From: Anolis sagrei
Lineage: Eukaryota; Chordata; Lepidosauria; Squamata; Anolidae
Length of the DNA stretch: 64,000 nt
Assembly: GCF_037176765.1 (NCBI RefSeq)
Contig: NC_090022.1
Coordinates: forward strand, 75,703,209 to 75,767,208
Direction of reading: 5' to 3'
In this document: piece by piece, positions 35,509 to 47,184 of the stretch
Layout of the letters: every line of letters begins with the position of its first letter
Position numbering within the stretch: position 1 is the stretch's first letter
The notes under the pieces: model-generated
The model's input: the letters and a program-made list of their open reading frames with translations, nothing else
What the model was told of the DNA's origin: nothing
Databases searched by the model: none
Made by a program: the position numbers and the translations under genes

Positions 35509-38500
35509 CTGTGCACTGGACTCTTTAATCTTCTCCCCCAATGATAGGAACAGAACGGACTACCACCCTTACAGAGAAAGCAGACCCTGCTGCTTTGAAA
35601 ATATTCTGTTGCTCCAGTGCATTTAACCTCATCAAAGGACATATCCTGGATAATCCCGGCAAAAAGGCTTTCACCATCCTGGCCTGGACGATTTGTGGGG
35701 GGAAAAAGTCCACGGACTCCAGTGTTGGGCATATTGTACCTGAGGGTTGGCATTCATTGTGTACAGCACCTTGATTGCATTTGCTAGGCATGTGGAGACT
35801 GACTCCACAGGAAAACACCGATGTGGCGTTTCAGGGGTGTAGATTTTGGGGATTCCGGTGTCTCTCTTCCTTATCAACTTTCCACTGAGGCACTATGGTT
35901 TGAACTTCTTTCATTTGAAAAAGGCATTCAGATCCAAGGAAACATTAGTTATGGGGCTGACTGAGGCACATGATTTGCACACACTCCACTCTGCTATTGC
36001 TGCCCCTGAGCAGATGTGTGAGAATCTTCTAAAGGTTACAGATGAATACTTCATTTATCTTCTCCGATCTGGGAGTTATCGGATCATCCTACCTGGGGAA
36101 ATAAATGACCAAAGGAAAATCAGTGCAGTGCTTTAATGGTTTTGCTTTGCATCCTGTTGATGAAGTGTGCCAACCTCCTTCTCATTGTTTCCTGAAATCG
36201 ATAGAAATTCCAGAAAGGCCTGGTTAGGTGTCAGCCACACTGTCCCACCTCTTAATTCCTGTAAGTTTCTGGCTAGCTATATATTGTTTGATAGCACAAT
36301 CAGACACGGTAGTCATGTGTTTATTAGGTACCAACCCTGCATGTCATTTTGGGACGTGTAGGTACAATAGTATCTCTCCAGCCTTACTCAGATCCAAGCA
36401 CTATGGTGCTGGATGGCAGTATTCCTTCCCCATCTCCTAATTTCCTACCAGAATGATACACTTCCATCCACATTAACAAATTTTTGATGAGGGAGTTGAT
36501 GAGAAACTGAGGGCACATTCATTTTCAGAGCATGTTCCTTCTGTAGAGGGGAGCATCTGCCTGGCTTTGGTGGCCTTCTAATGGAATGAGCTGCCACCTG
36601 TGCTTGTTTTCACCTCAGGGAGTTGGTGTTTGCCGGCCTTGTTCCCATGATTAGTGACGTCTTGAATGCAATTGGGCCATATTCTGGCCCTGCATACATG
36701 GATGGGCTTCTGTGTATGGGGTAAGACAAGGCATTAGTGATTTTTAATATTAACCTTGACAGCATTAGTTCATTTTGTGAATGATCACAGTTAATTCATA
36801 GCTCTTGGAAGTGACAACCTTAAGAGCTGTTCCACAGACTTTGGATAATAGTTGCTCTAGTTAGAGCTTGGCCTAATATAGATGGATGCACTAGACCTCT
36901 TGGAATGCACTTTTTGGGGAAGGGAACAGTTCTATGGAGAACTGATATTGAGGCATTAGGGTTGAGGACAGCAGTTGTTTTAAATGTCCACAGTTGTATA
37001 CTTACAGAAAGGGTTAGTTTTTGTCCTGAAACCCCTGCTTGTTGGAGGCATGTGGGCCTCCCTTAGGGTAGTTGTGGCCTTCGCAGGTCTGTCCTGAAAG
37101 TGTTCTTGGATCTTTTTCAAGGAGCAGCTGGCGGAAACCTATTTCTCTCTCTTGCCAATGTGTAGTCTGCAGAAGCAAAGCTTCCTGACTCAGTTCTGCA
37201 AGAAGAGCAAATGAGAGAACCACTTTGTGCATTGACCAATCTAGCATTAAAATCGGATCTCACTTTTTTCCAGTGGGAGCCTCTGTAGTGAGACATTTTA
37301 CACTTTGAAGAAAGTAATGCAATTTTTCCAACATTACTTTTGATTCCCAAATCTTAAGGAAAAGCTTTGCTTTCTGCCAGCCACTGCTTGGAAGTCTCCA
37401 TATTGAGTTTGAGGTATCACAATAATTTCTGTACTTTTCATGTTTTGGTTAAACAAAGACCTGTAACATATGAGAACATTTTTTACTTCTTCCAAGATGT
37501 ACTTCAGTAACATAGGGAAGACTATGGAGAACAACTCTGTTTTAAAGTCTAAATTTTATCTCCTGTTGTGGTGACCACCTCATTTTAAAATCCTTTTACA
37601 AAACAAACAAACAACAAACATATACCCACAGCTCTCTGGACTGTTCTGAGCTTCACTCTGCGAATTCCAGAGCATGTATATAGCATTATCCCTTTCCTGT
37701 TGCTAGTTTTTTTCCTCTTTTTTTTTTTTTAACAAAGCTAGTAATTCTATTAGTTTGCTCCATAAGGAACCAAAAATATTAAAGGACACAGTTTTCTCTG
37801 TATTTTAGTGTTGTGGTTACTTTCAGCCAGCATAACTGCAAAGCACAGTCTTGTTCAATAGCAATAAGCTTTCCAGGTTCAAGTTCTTTGAGTTAAGAAA
37901 GAGACCTGGTTGTGACTGTTCTTTGGATTGAGTACTTTGCTTGTCCTGAAAGGATTTGCCTCCCTCTGGCCCAGAGATCTGCTTGCAGCCAGGCAGAATA
38001 TTGATGGATCTAGCTTGTTTTGTTTGAATCTTTACTCGACGTGTGCCTGTACATTTCACGTTTGCAGTTTTTTTATATGCAGGTATATTTGTGTATAACC
38101 TATATATTTGTGTATAACCTGGCAGTACTGGAGTAGCTGGATGGAGGCATATTAGTAAAGCTATGTAAGAAAACATCAACAGAGCTCTGTAGGAAAGTAC
38201 CCATAACTGTCACAGTAGATAAATGCAAGTGGACTCCCTTTGAAGAGTTATTGTTAAGCCATCCCTTTGGGCATGCCGCGGAATCAGTCTCTGCAGCCTG
38301 ACATTTGCTTTTGGTTGAAAGCAGCTCTGCAGAGTAAAAGTGCCTTTTAACAGGCACCCAGAGAGACAACAGGAGATAGGATGGTCGGAAGCAGGAAGTT
38401 TGCTGTCAGTGACCCTCTTCCCAGTTGAGGGACACGGTTCACTATAAATTCGAACTTGCACCTGTCAAACTAATGGAGTACATTAGGCTTATTGCAATAT

Positions 38501-38716
38501 CGTCTGGGGCTCAACCCATTTAGGAATTCATGAAGTCGTGCTAATTATTTATTTTTTCTTTTGGTATTATTCCTCTTGGCTACAGTGGAAGTTCCTGCTT
38601 GTTTGCTGGGGGTGGGGGGGGGGGTGGGATTTGAGGGTGAGGGTGGATATATATGCTGTGTTTAAAGAAAGTTGTTCAGAAGATTAGCACACCCCTATGA
38701 TCCTGTTCTGCCTTGA

Positions 38717-38722
38717 AATAAA
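38717..38722 (+). terminator. Alternative poly(A) signal AATAAA
   Basis: Canonical hexamer 3.2 kb after the IP6K1 stop. Confidence 0.4.
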
Positions 38723-40863
38723 GGGAATTGAGTCTGTCCCAAACGAAGCCAGCTTGCCCTAGGGCTCTGTGGAGTATCCCATCCCATTCTGTTTGTTAAA
38801 TGAATGTGACAATATGTTTGCTAAGATAAGACCCCCATCTGTTACGCTGGAGCCAGTCTCCTTATTATATTGGTCATTTTGTGAAAATCTGCCACTTCCC
38901 AGTTGGTTCTACCTCATTATCTCAAGTAAATAATTCAATATAATAATTACACATCTTGTGCCATTTTAGGGACGTTGCCACAGAGGTGGAAGCTGTATTG
39001 CAGGTGTGTAAATACCTAATGCTGCAAAACAAAATAGCACAAGATGACATTTGGTTGGCTTTCAACAACTTAATGCAAGGCAACTTTTCCCCTTTGTCCT
39101 CTTGTTAGAACTAGGGTTGTGTTGCTTGTTTGTGCTGTGTTTAGCTCACCAGGAGGTTAGAGTGTGAGAGTCTGTCCTGGAAATGCATAGAAGACCACAG
39201 TGAGAGTAAACATATTTTAGGAAGAAGATGTTGATCTGGACAACAATGTCCAACCAAGCCATTCTGCATGCATTATATACATTCAGGTCCTCTTCTGAAG
39301 GCGTTGTAAATAATCCTTCCAGCCTGTTCTTACAGGAGCAGCATAGCCTCTGTTTGTTGACCTTTACAGCTTGCTGACACTTTTATGTCCAGTAGTGTTG
39401 ACTCTTGTAGCAGGACTTTGCACGTACTGTGTTGTTGCCTTCATGTAGATGATAAATTAGCTTTTCAGCCTTCTGGAATACATAGCCAGCCGTCTCTCTA
39501 GCAATACACGGAAACTGCTAGCATTGGTTTATGAACAGTGTGAGGAGTCCCCTTATGTTACCGATAAGGGCCAACTGCAAGTTCACCTGCTGAGAACTCA
39601 ATTTCTTTTTTATATTGGTGGCAGCTGCTGCCTTGGAAGTATCTCTTCCTCTCCTCAGCTAGAGGTTACTACTGCACTGTGCTTTTTGTTAATAACTGAT
39701 CTTGCCCTTTTAGTTGGGAGCAGGAGCCACCATCTCTTTATTAGCACTTTTGTAGCCTAGACCTGCTGCATGATCTTTCCGAAATATCAGTTGAACAATT
39801 CCCTGTGAATGACGGAGAGTTGCACTTTGGATAATGCTCAGTCTAGATGACTCCAAAGAAGGCCCTTTGTGTGTCATGGAGATGATACTGCTAAACTTGA
39901 TCCTTATACTGTATGTGCATCTCCACCTGAAAGAAATGCAAGGAAGATAACAGAACTGGCTTCTGTTGAACACTGGCAAAGAGACTCAATGTCAGTTTCA
40001 ATTTCTGTAGCCTTACCCACCTGCCTGCAGCCATGTACAAGCTGTGCCTCCACAGAGGACCAAACCACAGTTTAGATCAAAGCCCTGCTGCCTGCCTGCT
40101 GCTGCTGCTCACAGTTCAGGGTAGATTGGCATACTATTAGAAAGCCAACAGGCATATTTTCTGCAGAGCAGAGGTGCTCTGGCCATCTGAGATCTCATCT
40201 GAGCACGGCACCAGCAACTTGCCATGAACTCTTGGGGTGCACCTGCCGACGCATTCTGCTGCTATTGGTGTTTAAAGTGGAGGTGCAAATCTGTGGGCCT
40301 GTTTCATGACTTGTTTGTAAAAGGGTCTCCTCAGATCATAACTTTTTGGATGTAAAAGGAGAAGCAAGTTTTATTAGTTTCATAGACTACTTTTTGACCT
40401 TCTGGAGGTAGCAGGGAGGGAGGGAGTCTGGCTGTAGGCCTATGTATTTTTGTTTTGTTTGTTTTACTGTAAGTCTGGAAAGAATAATCCAAGTCAGGTA
40501 CAGACTTTGGTTGTATTTGTACTATTACTGCATGCTTATCTCAGGAGCAAAATGTTGTTTTTTTATACTTTGAGAAGTTTAGGTGTGGAATGGTCTCTAT
40601 GAGAACTGCCTGAAAGGGAAGAAATGTTACTGTGAGAGCAGGGAGCAGAGCTGCCCCCTCCAGCATAGTTCCCATCTGTCTCTTCAGACTCGCCTGGGAG
40701 AAATGCAACATCACATAACAAACGTTTTGTATATTTTTCATAGTCTGTTTCAGTGCCACTTTGTTGGGCCAAGTCAAGCTTTTGGGCATGAGAAATAACA
40801 GTATCTGTACTCCACACATTGCACCCCTGGCTCTCCTGTTGTGTATAAACATCTGTGTATATA

Positions 40864-40869
40864 AATAAA
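40864..40869 (+). terminator. IP6K1: Likely distal poly(A) signal of IP6K1
   Basis: AATAAA in TATATAAATAAACTGC, followed by a T/G-rich stretch (TTTTTGTATGG) at about 40892. Repeat content resumes some 0.85 kb later. Confidence 0.6.
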
Positions 40870-40889
40870 CTGCTAGACATTTAGCTTAG

Positions 40890-41720
40890 TGTTTTTGTAT
40901 GGCTATCTTCTACAAGTTTAAAAACTTTGTTCAAATATCCCATTTGTTAGAGTGGGGTTACTGTACACTTTAGACTTAGCAAACATGGTTCAAAATGGAA
41001 CCAAATGAATCTGACAGCATGGGAAACTAAGTGAGAGAATACTTATATAACCATGAAGTGTCAGATGGTGCTTTCTTCACATATAATATCGTTCTTTCTT
41101 GCTTTGCTCCCTGTTTTCATTCAATATTAAAAGTTAAGTCGACCTTGCTTCCATTCTAGTTGTAATAGGCCTCATTCTGCACACACTCCTAGTAATCAAG
41201 GTTAAATTCGCACTGTTCAGTGTGGATTATTATTAATGTCCAGTTCAAAATACATTACTTAAACTGAAGCAGTATACCTATATTAATGTTACTCTGAAAT
41301 CGAGTTAACATAACTTTTATTTATTGTCTCTAATGTCCATTTCTCTTCTTTTGAGGTTCTGTTTCAAAAATGATGACTAAACTTAAAGGATGTAGGGTTA
41401 AAGGAAGCAGAGAATGAAGAAAAACATTTGGATACATCTCTGCCACCATGCAAGACTTTTAAGGGGCTGTGAAGTCATACCCAAGATGATGAAATAGCAG
41501 AGTGGCTGATGCACTAAACAAGAAAAGAAAGGCACTTGAATTTATCACATGGTACTTCAACAATATCATCTTCCTTAATCCAATCCACAGGAAGGGCTTT
41601 CAGGGGAAAGGGGCCCCAACTGAAGTATAATAAATTTTGTCAGTAGCATCTTCTATCATGCCACAGAAAATAGTTATTGCTGTTCCTATTAAGTAAATTG
41701 AGTTCTAGAAAAACTCTTAA
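40890..41720. other. Intergenic, nothing recognised
   Basis: AT-rich sequence with no gene or repeat I can support. Confidence 0.4.
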
Positions 41721-41722
41721 TA

Positions 41723-42109
41723 CAGGCGGTCCCCAAGTTGCAAACATTCAACTTACAAATACTAGGGGTGAAACAACAGTAAGTGTACCCCTAGGAGAAG
41801 AAATTCACGGCCGATAAGAGTTATGATGGGGAAAAGGTGTCTCACCTGAAGCTTTATCATAAATTCTTGTTTCTACAAGAAACCAAAATGTTCAAAATCT
41901 ATCACAGGAACAGAAAGTGAGGTGAAATCTTCTGAACAGGGGCACAGAAATACCACAGGGTTTTCATTCTTCCCTATGCTATCCAAAGCCCCCCCCCCCC
42001 CCCCAATATATTTGGTTGAAGTGACACTTTAAAAATTTGCCTGTTCCAACTTGCAAACAAATTCAACTTAAGAACAAACCTATCTTGTTCAAAACTTGGG
42101 GATCGCCTT
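41723..42109. mobile_element. Tc1/mariner-pogo-type MITE with TA duplication
   Basis: The ends CAGGCGGTCCCCAAGTTG and AACTTGGGGATCGCCT are inverted repeats, flanked by TA at 41721-41722 and 42110-42111. 387 bp, non-coding. It contains a C run at about 41990-42004. A sister copy is at 48784-49199. Confidence 0.75.
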
Positions 42110-42715
42110 TATAGGGGAAGTTAACAACCATGCAGATGGAAAACAACACTAATTGGTAGTCAATTCCTGGCAAAACTGCAGCACTAGCGGAAATTTAAAA
42201 TGTGTGAGCTGAACATTTTCACTTCTCCCTGGGAGGCTCATTGGCATTCTTCACAGGAAAGCCTGTTGTGGGTATAAGCTCAGCAGAACTCAGAACAAAG
42301 AATCATCCTTCCCAGAGCAATGCAAGTGGCCTTACATAACCATATCATCATTGTGCACAATCTTCTCTCTGGATAGTCCAGAGAACATGAGTTTGTACTC
42401 TGATTTCCTGGGAATCAGGAAAACGGTCAGCATTCGGGCACACCTGCATTCAGTTCCCAAAAATCTGTGGTGGTTTTCAAGGTTTTTTAAATCACTCAAC
42501 CAAGCTAGAAAAAATGCAAAATAATAACCAATTGAGGAATAAAAATGCAAAATGAAAATAAGCATAAACTATATAGATCACAAAATTCTATTTATTTCTG
42601 CATAGTGGATGAATTTAATTGTTTATGCAGCACACACAGTTTTGGATCACATTCTCCTGATAAATTGTCACGCTTTGACTGACTGATAAAAAATATGGTA
42701 CGTAGAAACAGATAA

Positions 42716-43021
42716 AGGTTTCCCCTGACATTAAGTTTAGTTAGAGCTCATCTCCATTTCTAAGCTGAAATGGAGATGTCCATAGACACCTCCAAGGTCA
42801 TGTGGCCAGCACGACTGCATGGAGTGCCGTTACCTTCCCGCCAAGGTGGTACCTATTGATCTACTTACATTTGCATTTTTTCCGAACTGCTAGGTTGACA
42901 GAAGCTGGGCCTAACAGCAGAAGCTCACCCCACTCCCCGTATTTGAATCGCCAACCTTTAAGTCAGCACGTTCAGCAGCTCAGTGGTTTCACTCGCTGTG
43001 CCATCAGAGAGCCCTGGTGGC
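42716..43021 (-). mobile_element. tRNA-derived squamate SINE
   Basis: On the minus strand it begins with a tRNA-like head (GATGGCACAGCGAGTGAAAC as A-box region, GGTTGGCGATTCAAAT as B-box region), followed by the common body and a 3' end 'cagggg-aaacctttat'. A possible 8-bp duplication ACAGATAA lies at 42708-42715 and 43022-43029. Confidence 0.75.
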
Positions 43022-43734
43022 ACAGATAACATACACTCTTTTTTCTTGCCCTGCCACTCAAGGAAAGGAAAGGTTTTTTGTTTTGTTTTTTTGCATATTA
43101 AAAGTTGCCTCACTGTTCCAGATACATGCTAATAAAAACGCTTCATTACATTGCTGGATTTAAGGAATGTATGCGAATAGGCTACAAAGCCCTTCTGCTG
43201 CCTCTACAGTTAGGGGAAAGGCTGTCTTGTGTTTGCGTGTGCACAGCACACTCCCAGTAGCTAAACAAATGCTCTATCAACTTGATAGAAGGGGAACACA
43301 AAGAACTATTGTCAAGATTTGCTTTGATTTTCAAAATAGGTTACTAGCTTAGGGAAGACGTTTCCAGTCATGTGCTAAAGAAAACATGAACCTAGCCTGC
43401 ATAATTCCTGCCCCGAAGATCACTGAGGGTAGCTTTAGATGTGAATTTAGCACATCAAAGCCAGCATGGTTTCATACAAATATAGATTTCACGAGAACGT
43501 TCTTGTCTTTCCTAGTATCACAAATGTGTAGAAAAAAATGTCATTCCTGGGACTCGCAAGAATTACTTGGCGTTCCTGATTCCACTTCCAATCTCACTGG
43601 CTGTCATGCAATGCTGTAAAACACACTATCATAAGATACAGGGGTGATGGGATTTCACTGCTTTGGGGGGAAGGATGCTTTCATCAAATGGTCTTCTGTA
43701 CATTATTCTCCATGGCTGAGCTATGGCTTCTCAA

Positions 43735-43975
43735 CTCTGAATCTTACCATAGTTTGGTGACTTATTAATTTCACTAGGTTCTCTTAGGCAATGGATACTC
43801 AGAGGTGGTTTTCTCGGTTCCTTACTCTGAAATATAGCTCACATATCTGGGTATTCTTTGGCAGTCTCCCATTCAAGTACTAACCAGGACTGATCCTGCT
43901 TAGCCTCCAAGACTGGATACAATCTGGTGCCTTTGGGGTATTTGGGTACCTTTACCATACAAGCTATTATTGTCC
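43735..43975 (-). mobile_element. SINE with 5S rRNA-like head
   Basis: At about 43850-43930 the plus strand reads GGCAGTCTCCCATTCAAGTA, CTAACCAGGACTGATCCTGC and TTAGCCTCCAAGACTGG, close to the reverse complement of vertebrate 5S rRNA (3' two-thirds, including the internal promoter region). The body continues to the left as in 25078-25278. Confidence 0.7.
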
Positions 43976-44662
43976 AACAAGGAATGCTTATAATGGACCT
44001 GAACGTGGCCTAGAGATCAGTATGATTGTAGGAGTCGGGTGAGAAATCACACACCCCAATACGATGGCTGATGGATTTTATTTACCTAATGGGCAGGATG
44101 GCCTTTAGGAACAGAGTGAAACAAAGTGGCCATGAAATCACCATTTCCTAATGGATGGATTCCATAATAGTTCCACTTTAAATGGTTGTTGGAAGTAGCC
44201 ATTAAGGATTTTAGCAGTTCCTTTCTTCTTCTTATTGAAGGGTAGGACAGGGGAAATCAGGGTATGAGACAACACGTGTATTAATGAGGCATGTGGGATG
44301 GTGGAGCCATTCTGTGTTTAGTATTTTGCCACTTGCAAGAATGCAGTTTCACCATTCTCTTCTTGACTGATTATACTATGTAACATGACTGTTGTTCCTA
44401 GGTTATAAATGTCATTTCCTAATTGGTTCTATTAAAAAAATGGGGAAAATTTATTAAATTGCAAAAACTTTGCTTTTGTGGGACATCCTGCAGCACATTT
44501 TGAATATTTGACACAGTCTCAACCAATTCAACCCAGAAGTATTTTGGAATATATGTATATAATGAGCATCCTTGAAGATGGGGCACAAACCTCATTTCAG
44601 ATCATTTTTTTTCATATACACTTTGAACTGTACACATAACCTGAAGGTAATTTTATACACAA

Positions 44663-44981
44663 CAAAAGGTAAAGGTTTCCCCTGACATTAAGTCTAGTTG
44701 TGTCCAGCTCTAGGAAGTGGTGCTCGTCTCCATTTTTAAGGCGAAGAGCTGGCATTGTCCGTAGACACCTCCAAGGTCATGTGGCCAGCATGACTGCATG
44801 GAGAGCCGTCACCTTCCTGCAGAATTGATCTACACACAGTTGCATGTTTTTGAACTGCTAGGTTGGCAAAAGCTGGGGCTAACAGCGGGAGATCACCCTG
44901 CTCATTGGATTCGAACCGCCCATCTTTCGGTCAGCAAGTTCAGCAGCTCAGCGGTTTAACCCATTGCTCCACCGGAGCTCC
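44663..44981 (-). mobile_element. tRNA-derived squamate SINE with 11-bp TSD
   Basis: Same family as 42716-43021 and better preserved: the B-box region reads GGTTCGAATCC-like (here GGTTCGAATCCAATG). It is flanked by TTTATACACAA at 44652-44662 and 44982-44992. Confidence 0.85.
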
Positions 44982-45004
44982 TTTATACACAAAGCTCACT
45001 ACCT

Positions 45005-45039
45005 CTGAGGATGCTTGCCATAGATGCAGGCGAAACGTC
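45005..45039 (+). ncRNA. Hammerhead-like motif in PLE fragment
   Basis: CTGAGGA, stem II hairpin, GAAAC and GTC are all present, as at 21681. Confidence 0.5.
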
Positions 45040-45059
45040 AGGAGAGAATGCCTCTAGAC

Positions 45060-45198
45060 CAGTGGTTCTCAACCTGTGGGTCCTCTTCAAGGTGTTTTGG
45101 CCTACAACTCCCAGGAATCCCAGCCACTTTACCAGCTGTTAGGATTTCTGGGAGTTGAAGTCCAAAAACATCTGGGGACCCCAGGTTGAGAACCACTG
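45060..45198. mobile_element. hAT MITE with perfect 8-bp TSD inside PLE
   Basis: CAGTGGTTCTCAACCTGTGG and the mirrored AGGTTGAGAACCACTG form the ends. CTCTAGAC is duplicated at 45052-45059 and 45199-45206. The original PLE reads straight across one copy. Confidence 0.9.
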
Positions 45199-45399
45199 CT
45201 CTAGACCATGGCCATATAGTCCGAAAAAACCTACAACAACCCAGTGATTCCGGCCATGAAAGCCTTCGACAATACAATATATGTTATTCATTTTTTGCAT
45301 GAAACAAAGTTGGTGTATACTGAACCATCACAAAGTGACACGGGCTGCCTCTGCATAACTTTGAATTGCCATTGTAGTTTGGTGAGGCAGAGAAGGGCA

Positions 45400-45693
45400 G
45401 CAAAACTACAACTCCCAGAATCCCATGGTTGGCCACGCCAGAGTGGGATTCTGGGAATTGTAGTCCAGCCGGGAAAGAAGCGTCCAGGTTTTGCCAATAA
45501 GCCTCCGAAGCGGGCGAGACCTTTCCGGATCAGTCTTTTGGGCTACGAGGGGCCTTTCCTACGCACTGAGAGTCCCTCGAAAGGCTCGCTCGAAGTCCAA
45601 GGCGCCTCCCGCGACCTCCAGAGTGACTTCGCCTCCTGTCCCCACCACACTTGTCTGGTGGCTCTTTGGTGCTGAGCCGGAAGTGCAGCACTT

Positions 45694-45729
<36 letters not shown>

Positions 45730-45850
45730 CGCGCGCGGAGGGGCACGTGGCCAGCCGAGGGGCGGGGTTCCTGTGCCCAAGAGGAGGGAGGCGTCAGGGG
45801 TCTCCATGGAAACGGCGGGGAGGGGGTCTTTAGAGCATGCGCAGTAGCTT
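45400..45850. promoter_or_regulatory. Orphan CpG-island-like promoter
   Basis: A GC- and CpG-rich block in AT-rich intergenic DNA. Motifs: two inverted ZNF143-type words (ACTACAACTCCCAGAATCCC at 45405-45424; GGGATTCTGGGAATTGTAGT at 45445-45464), a palindromic ETS pair GGAAGTGCAGCACTTCC at 45679-45695, a (GA)n run at 45695-45723, an RFX X-box-like GTCTCCATGGAAAC at 45800-45813 and an NRF1-type GCATGCGCA at 45835-45843. No coding exon can be supported on either side. The ZNF143-like words also occur in reptile MITEs, so part may be repeat-derived. A LINE tail begins immediately to the right. Confidence 0.5.
45695..45723. repeat. (GA)n microsatellite
   Basis: About 14 GA units inside the orphan CpG-rich block. 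Confidence 0.9.
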
Positions 45851-46187
45851 ACTTACTTAGGCGATCCCTCCTAGCTCCAGGATGGTTGTCTTCCAGATGT
45901 GGTGTCTCGGCAGGATGGAGCCCTATTCTTCCGCATCTTCTCCTGCAGTGAGGACATCGGTTTCCAGACTGAAGGCAGTCCCGGTCAGGGTTGGCTTGAC
46001 ATGCCTTCCTCTTGGCACGATTCTCCCTTTCGCCCTCCATTTGTGCCTCTTCAAATTCTGCAGCACTGCTGGTCACAGCTGACCTCCAATTAGAGTGCTC
46101 ATGGGCCAGGTCTTCCCAGTTCTCAGTGTCTATGCCACAGTTTTTAAGGTTGGCTTTAAGCCTATCTTTAAATCTCTTAAGGTTCTA
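45845..46187 (-). mobile_element. LINE 3' fragment with (AAGT)n tail, copy 1
   Basis: The reversed tail CTTACTTACTTAGGCGATCC starts it. The minus strand encodes the C-terminal LINE module (SSAAEFEEAQMEGEREN). It is truncated after about 340 bp. Confidence 0.65.
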
Positions 46188-46216
46188 GCGGATGGAAGGG
46201 GGGAGCCTCGCTAGCC

Positions 46217-47130
46217 AATCTTACTTACTTACTTAGGCGATCCCTTGTTGTCCGAGTAGGATAGTCTTCCAGGATCAGTGTACTGGCGATGGGTAGGTAG
46301 GTGGCTGTGGAGCCCTGTTCTTGGTTTACATCAGTGGTTCTCAACCTGGGGTCCCCAGATGTTTCTGGCCTACAACTCCCAGAAATCCCAGCCAGTTTAC
46401 CAGCTGTTAGGATTTCTGGGAGTTGAAGGCCAAAAACATCTGGGGACCCCAGGTTGAGAACTACTGGTTTACATCTTCTCCCACAGTGAAGGCATTGGTT
46501 TCCAGGTGGAAGGCCATCCCGGTCAGGTTTGGCATGATGTGCCTTCCTCTTGGCACGTTTCTCCCTTTCACCCTCCATTCGTGCCTCTTCAAATTCTACA
46601 GCACTGCTGGTCACAGCTGACCTCCAGCTGGAGCGCTCAAGGGCCAGGGCTTTCCAGTTCTCAGTGTCTATGTCAGAGTTTTTAAGGCTGGCTTTGAGCC
46701 CATCTTTAAATCTCCTTTCCTGTCCTCCAATGTTCCGTTTCCCGTTCTTGAGTTCGGAGTAGAGCAATTGCTTTGGGAGACGGTGGTCGGGCATCCAGAC
46801 AACGTGGCCGGTCCAGCAGAGTTGATAGTGGAGGACCATCGCATCAGTGCTGGTGGACTTTGTTTCTTCTAGCATGCTGACATTTGTCCACCTGTCTTCC
46901 AAAGAGATTTGCAGGATTTTCTGGAGGCAACACTGATAGAATCGTTCCAGGAGTTGCATGTGACGTCTGTAGACAGTCCACGTTTTGCAGGCTTATAGCA
47001 AGGTTGGGAGGACAATAGCTCTATGAACAAGCACCTTGGTATCCCTACAGATGTCCCGATCCTCAAACACTCTCTGCTTCATTCAGAAAAATGCTGCACT
47101 GGCAGAGCTCAGGCGGTGTTGAGCAAAGAG
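46217..47130 (-). mobile_element. LINE 3' fragment with (AAGT)n tail, copy 2
   Basis: The tail repeats at about 46217. The minus strand is open for 244 codons at 46225-46959 with the LINE C-terminal module: LLERFYQCCLQKIL, a WTGHVVWMPDHRLPKQLLY block, and a Lys/Arg/Glu-rich end. The module follows the reverse transcriptase in APE-type LINEs. A MITE at 46332-46466 sits inside and contributes part of the open frame. The 5' limit is approximate. Confidence 0.65.
46332..46466. mobile_element. hAT MITE with perfect 8-bp TSD inside LINE copy
   Basis: Same family as 45060-45198. GTTTACAT is duplicated at 46324-46331 and 46467-46474. The ends are CAGTGGTTCTCAACCTGG and CCAGGTTGAGAACTACTG. Confidence 0.9.
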
Positions 47131-47184
47131 AGAGAGTTTGCCGCCTTTTCTTGAGAGCTCCGGCAAGGCGCTTTCTGGGACAAG

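Larger units (their letters stand above)
35509..40885 (+). other. IP6K1: IP6K1 3' UTR, about 5.4 kb, no repeats recognised
   Basis: From the stop codon to a poly(A) signal at 40864-40869 I recognise no transposable element, in sharp contrast to both sides, which suggests a transcribed and constrained 3' UTR. An earlier AATAAA at 38717-38722 would give a form of about 3.2 kb. Minor structures are an 18-bp direct repeat (38084-38101 and 38103-38120), a G-rich run near 38610-38630 and a T-rich tract at about 37708-37731. Open frames inside it look fortuitous. Confidence 0.65.
44993..45283 (+). mobile_element. PLE 3' terminal fragment, split by a MITE
   Basis: The terminal PLE sequence runs 44993-45059 and resumes at 45207-45283, ending CATGAAAGCCTTCGACAATAC. 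It is interrupted by the hAT MITE at 45060-45198. Confidence 0.75.

Noticed and set aside
35541-36136. Small frames right after the IP6K1 stop as extra exons
   Set aside because: There are no splice sites or family resemblance; they are ordinary chance frames in a 3' UTR.
43850-43930. Functional 5S rRNA gene
   Set aside because: It is only a diverged partial match joined to a SINE body, with no intact 120-bp gene or terminator.
45405-45464. Paired ZNF143 sites as firm regulatory elements
   Set aside because: The same words occur in abundant reptile MITEs, so they were kept only as supporting motifs.
45244-45847. Frames across the orphan CpG-rich block as a coding first exon
   Set aside because: They run through a PLE end, a GA microsatellite and promoter motifs, and GC-rich DNA has few stops by chance.
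46225-46959. 244-codon minus-strand frame as a novel protein
   Set aside because: It encodes a LINE C-terminal module and partly runs through a MITE that inserted with its own 8-bp duplication.
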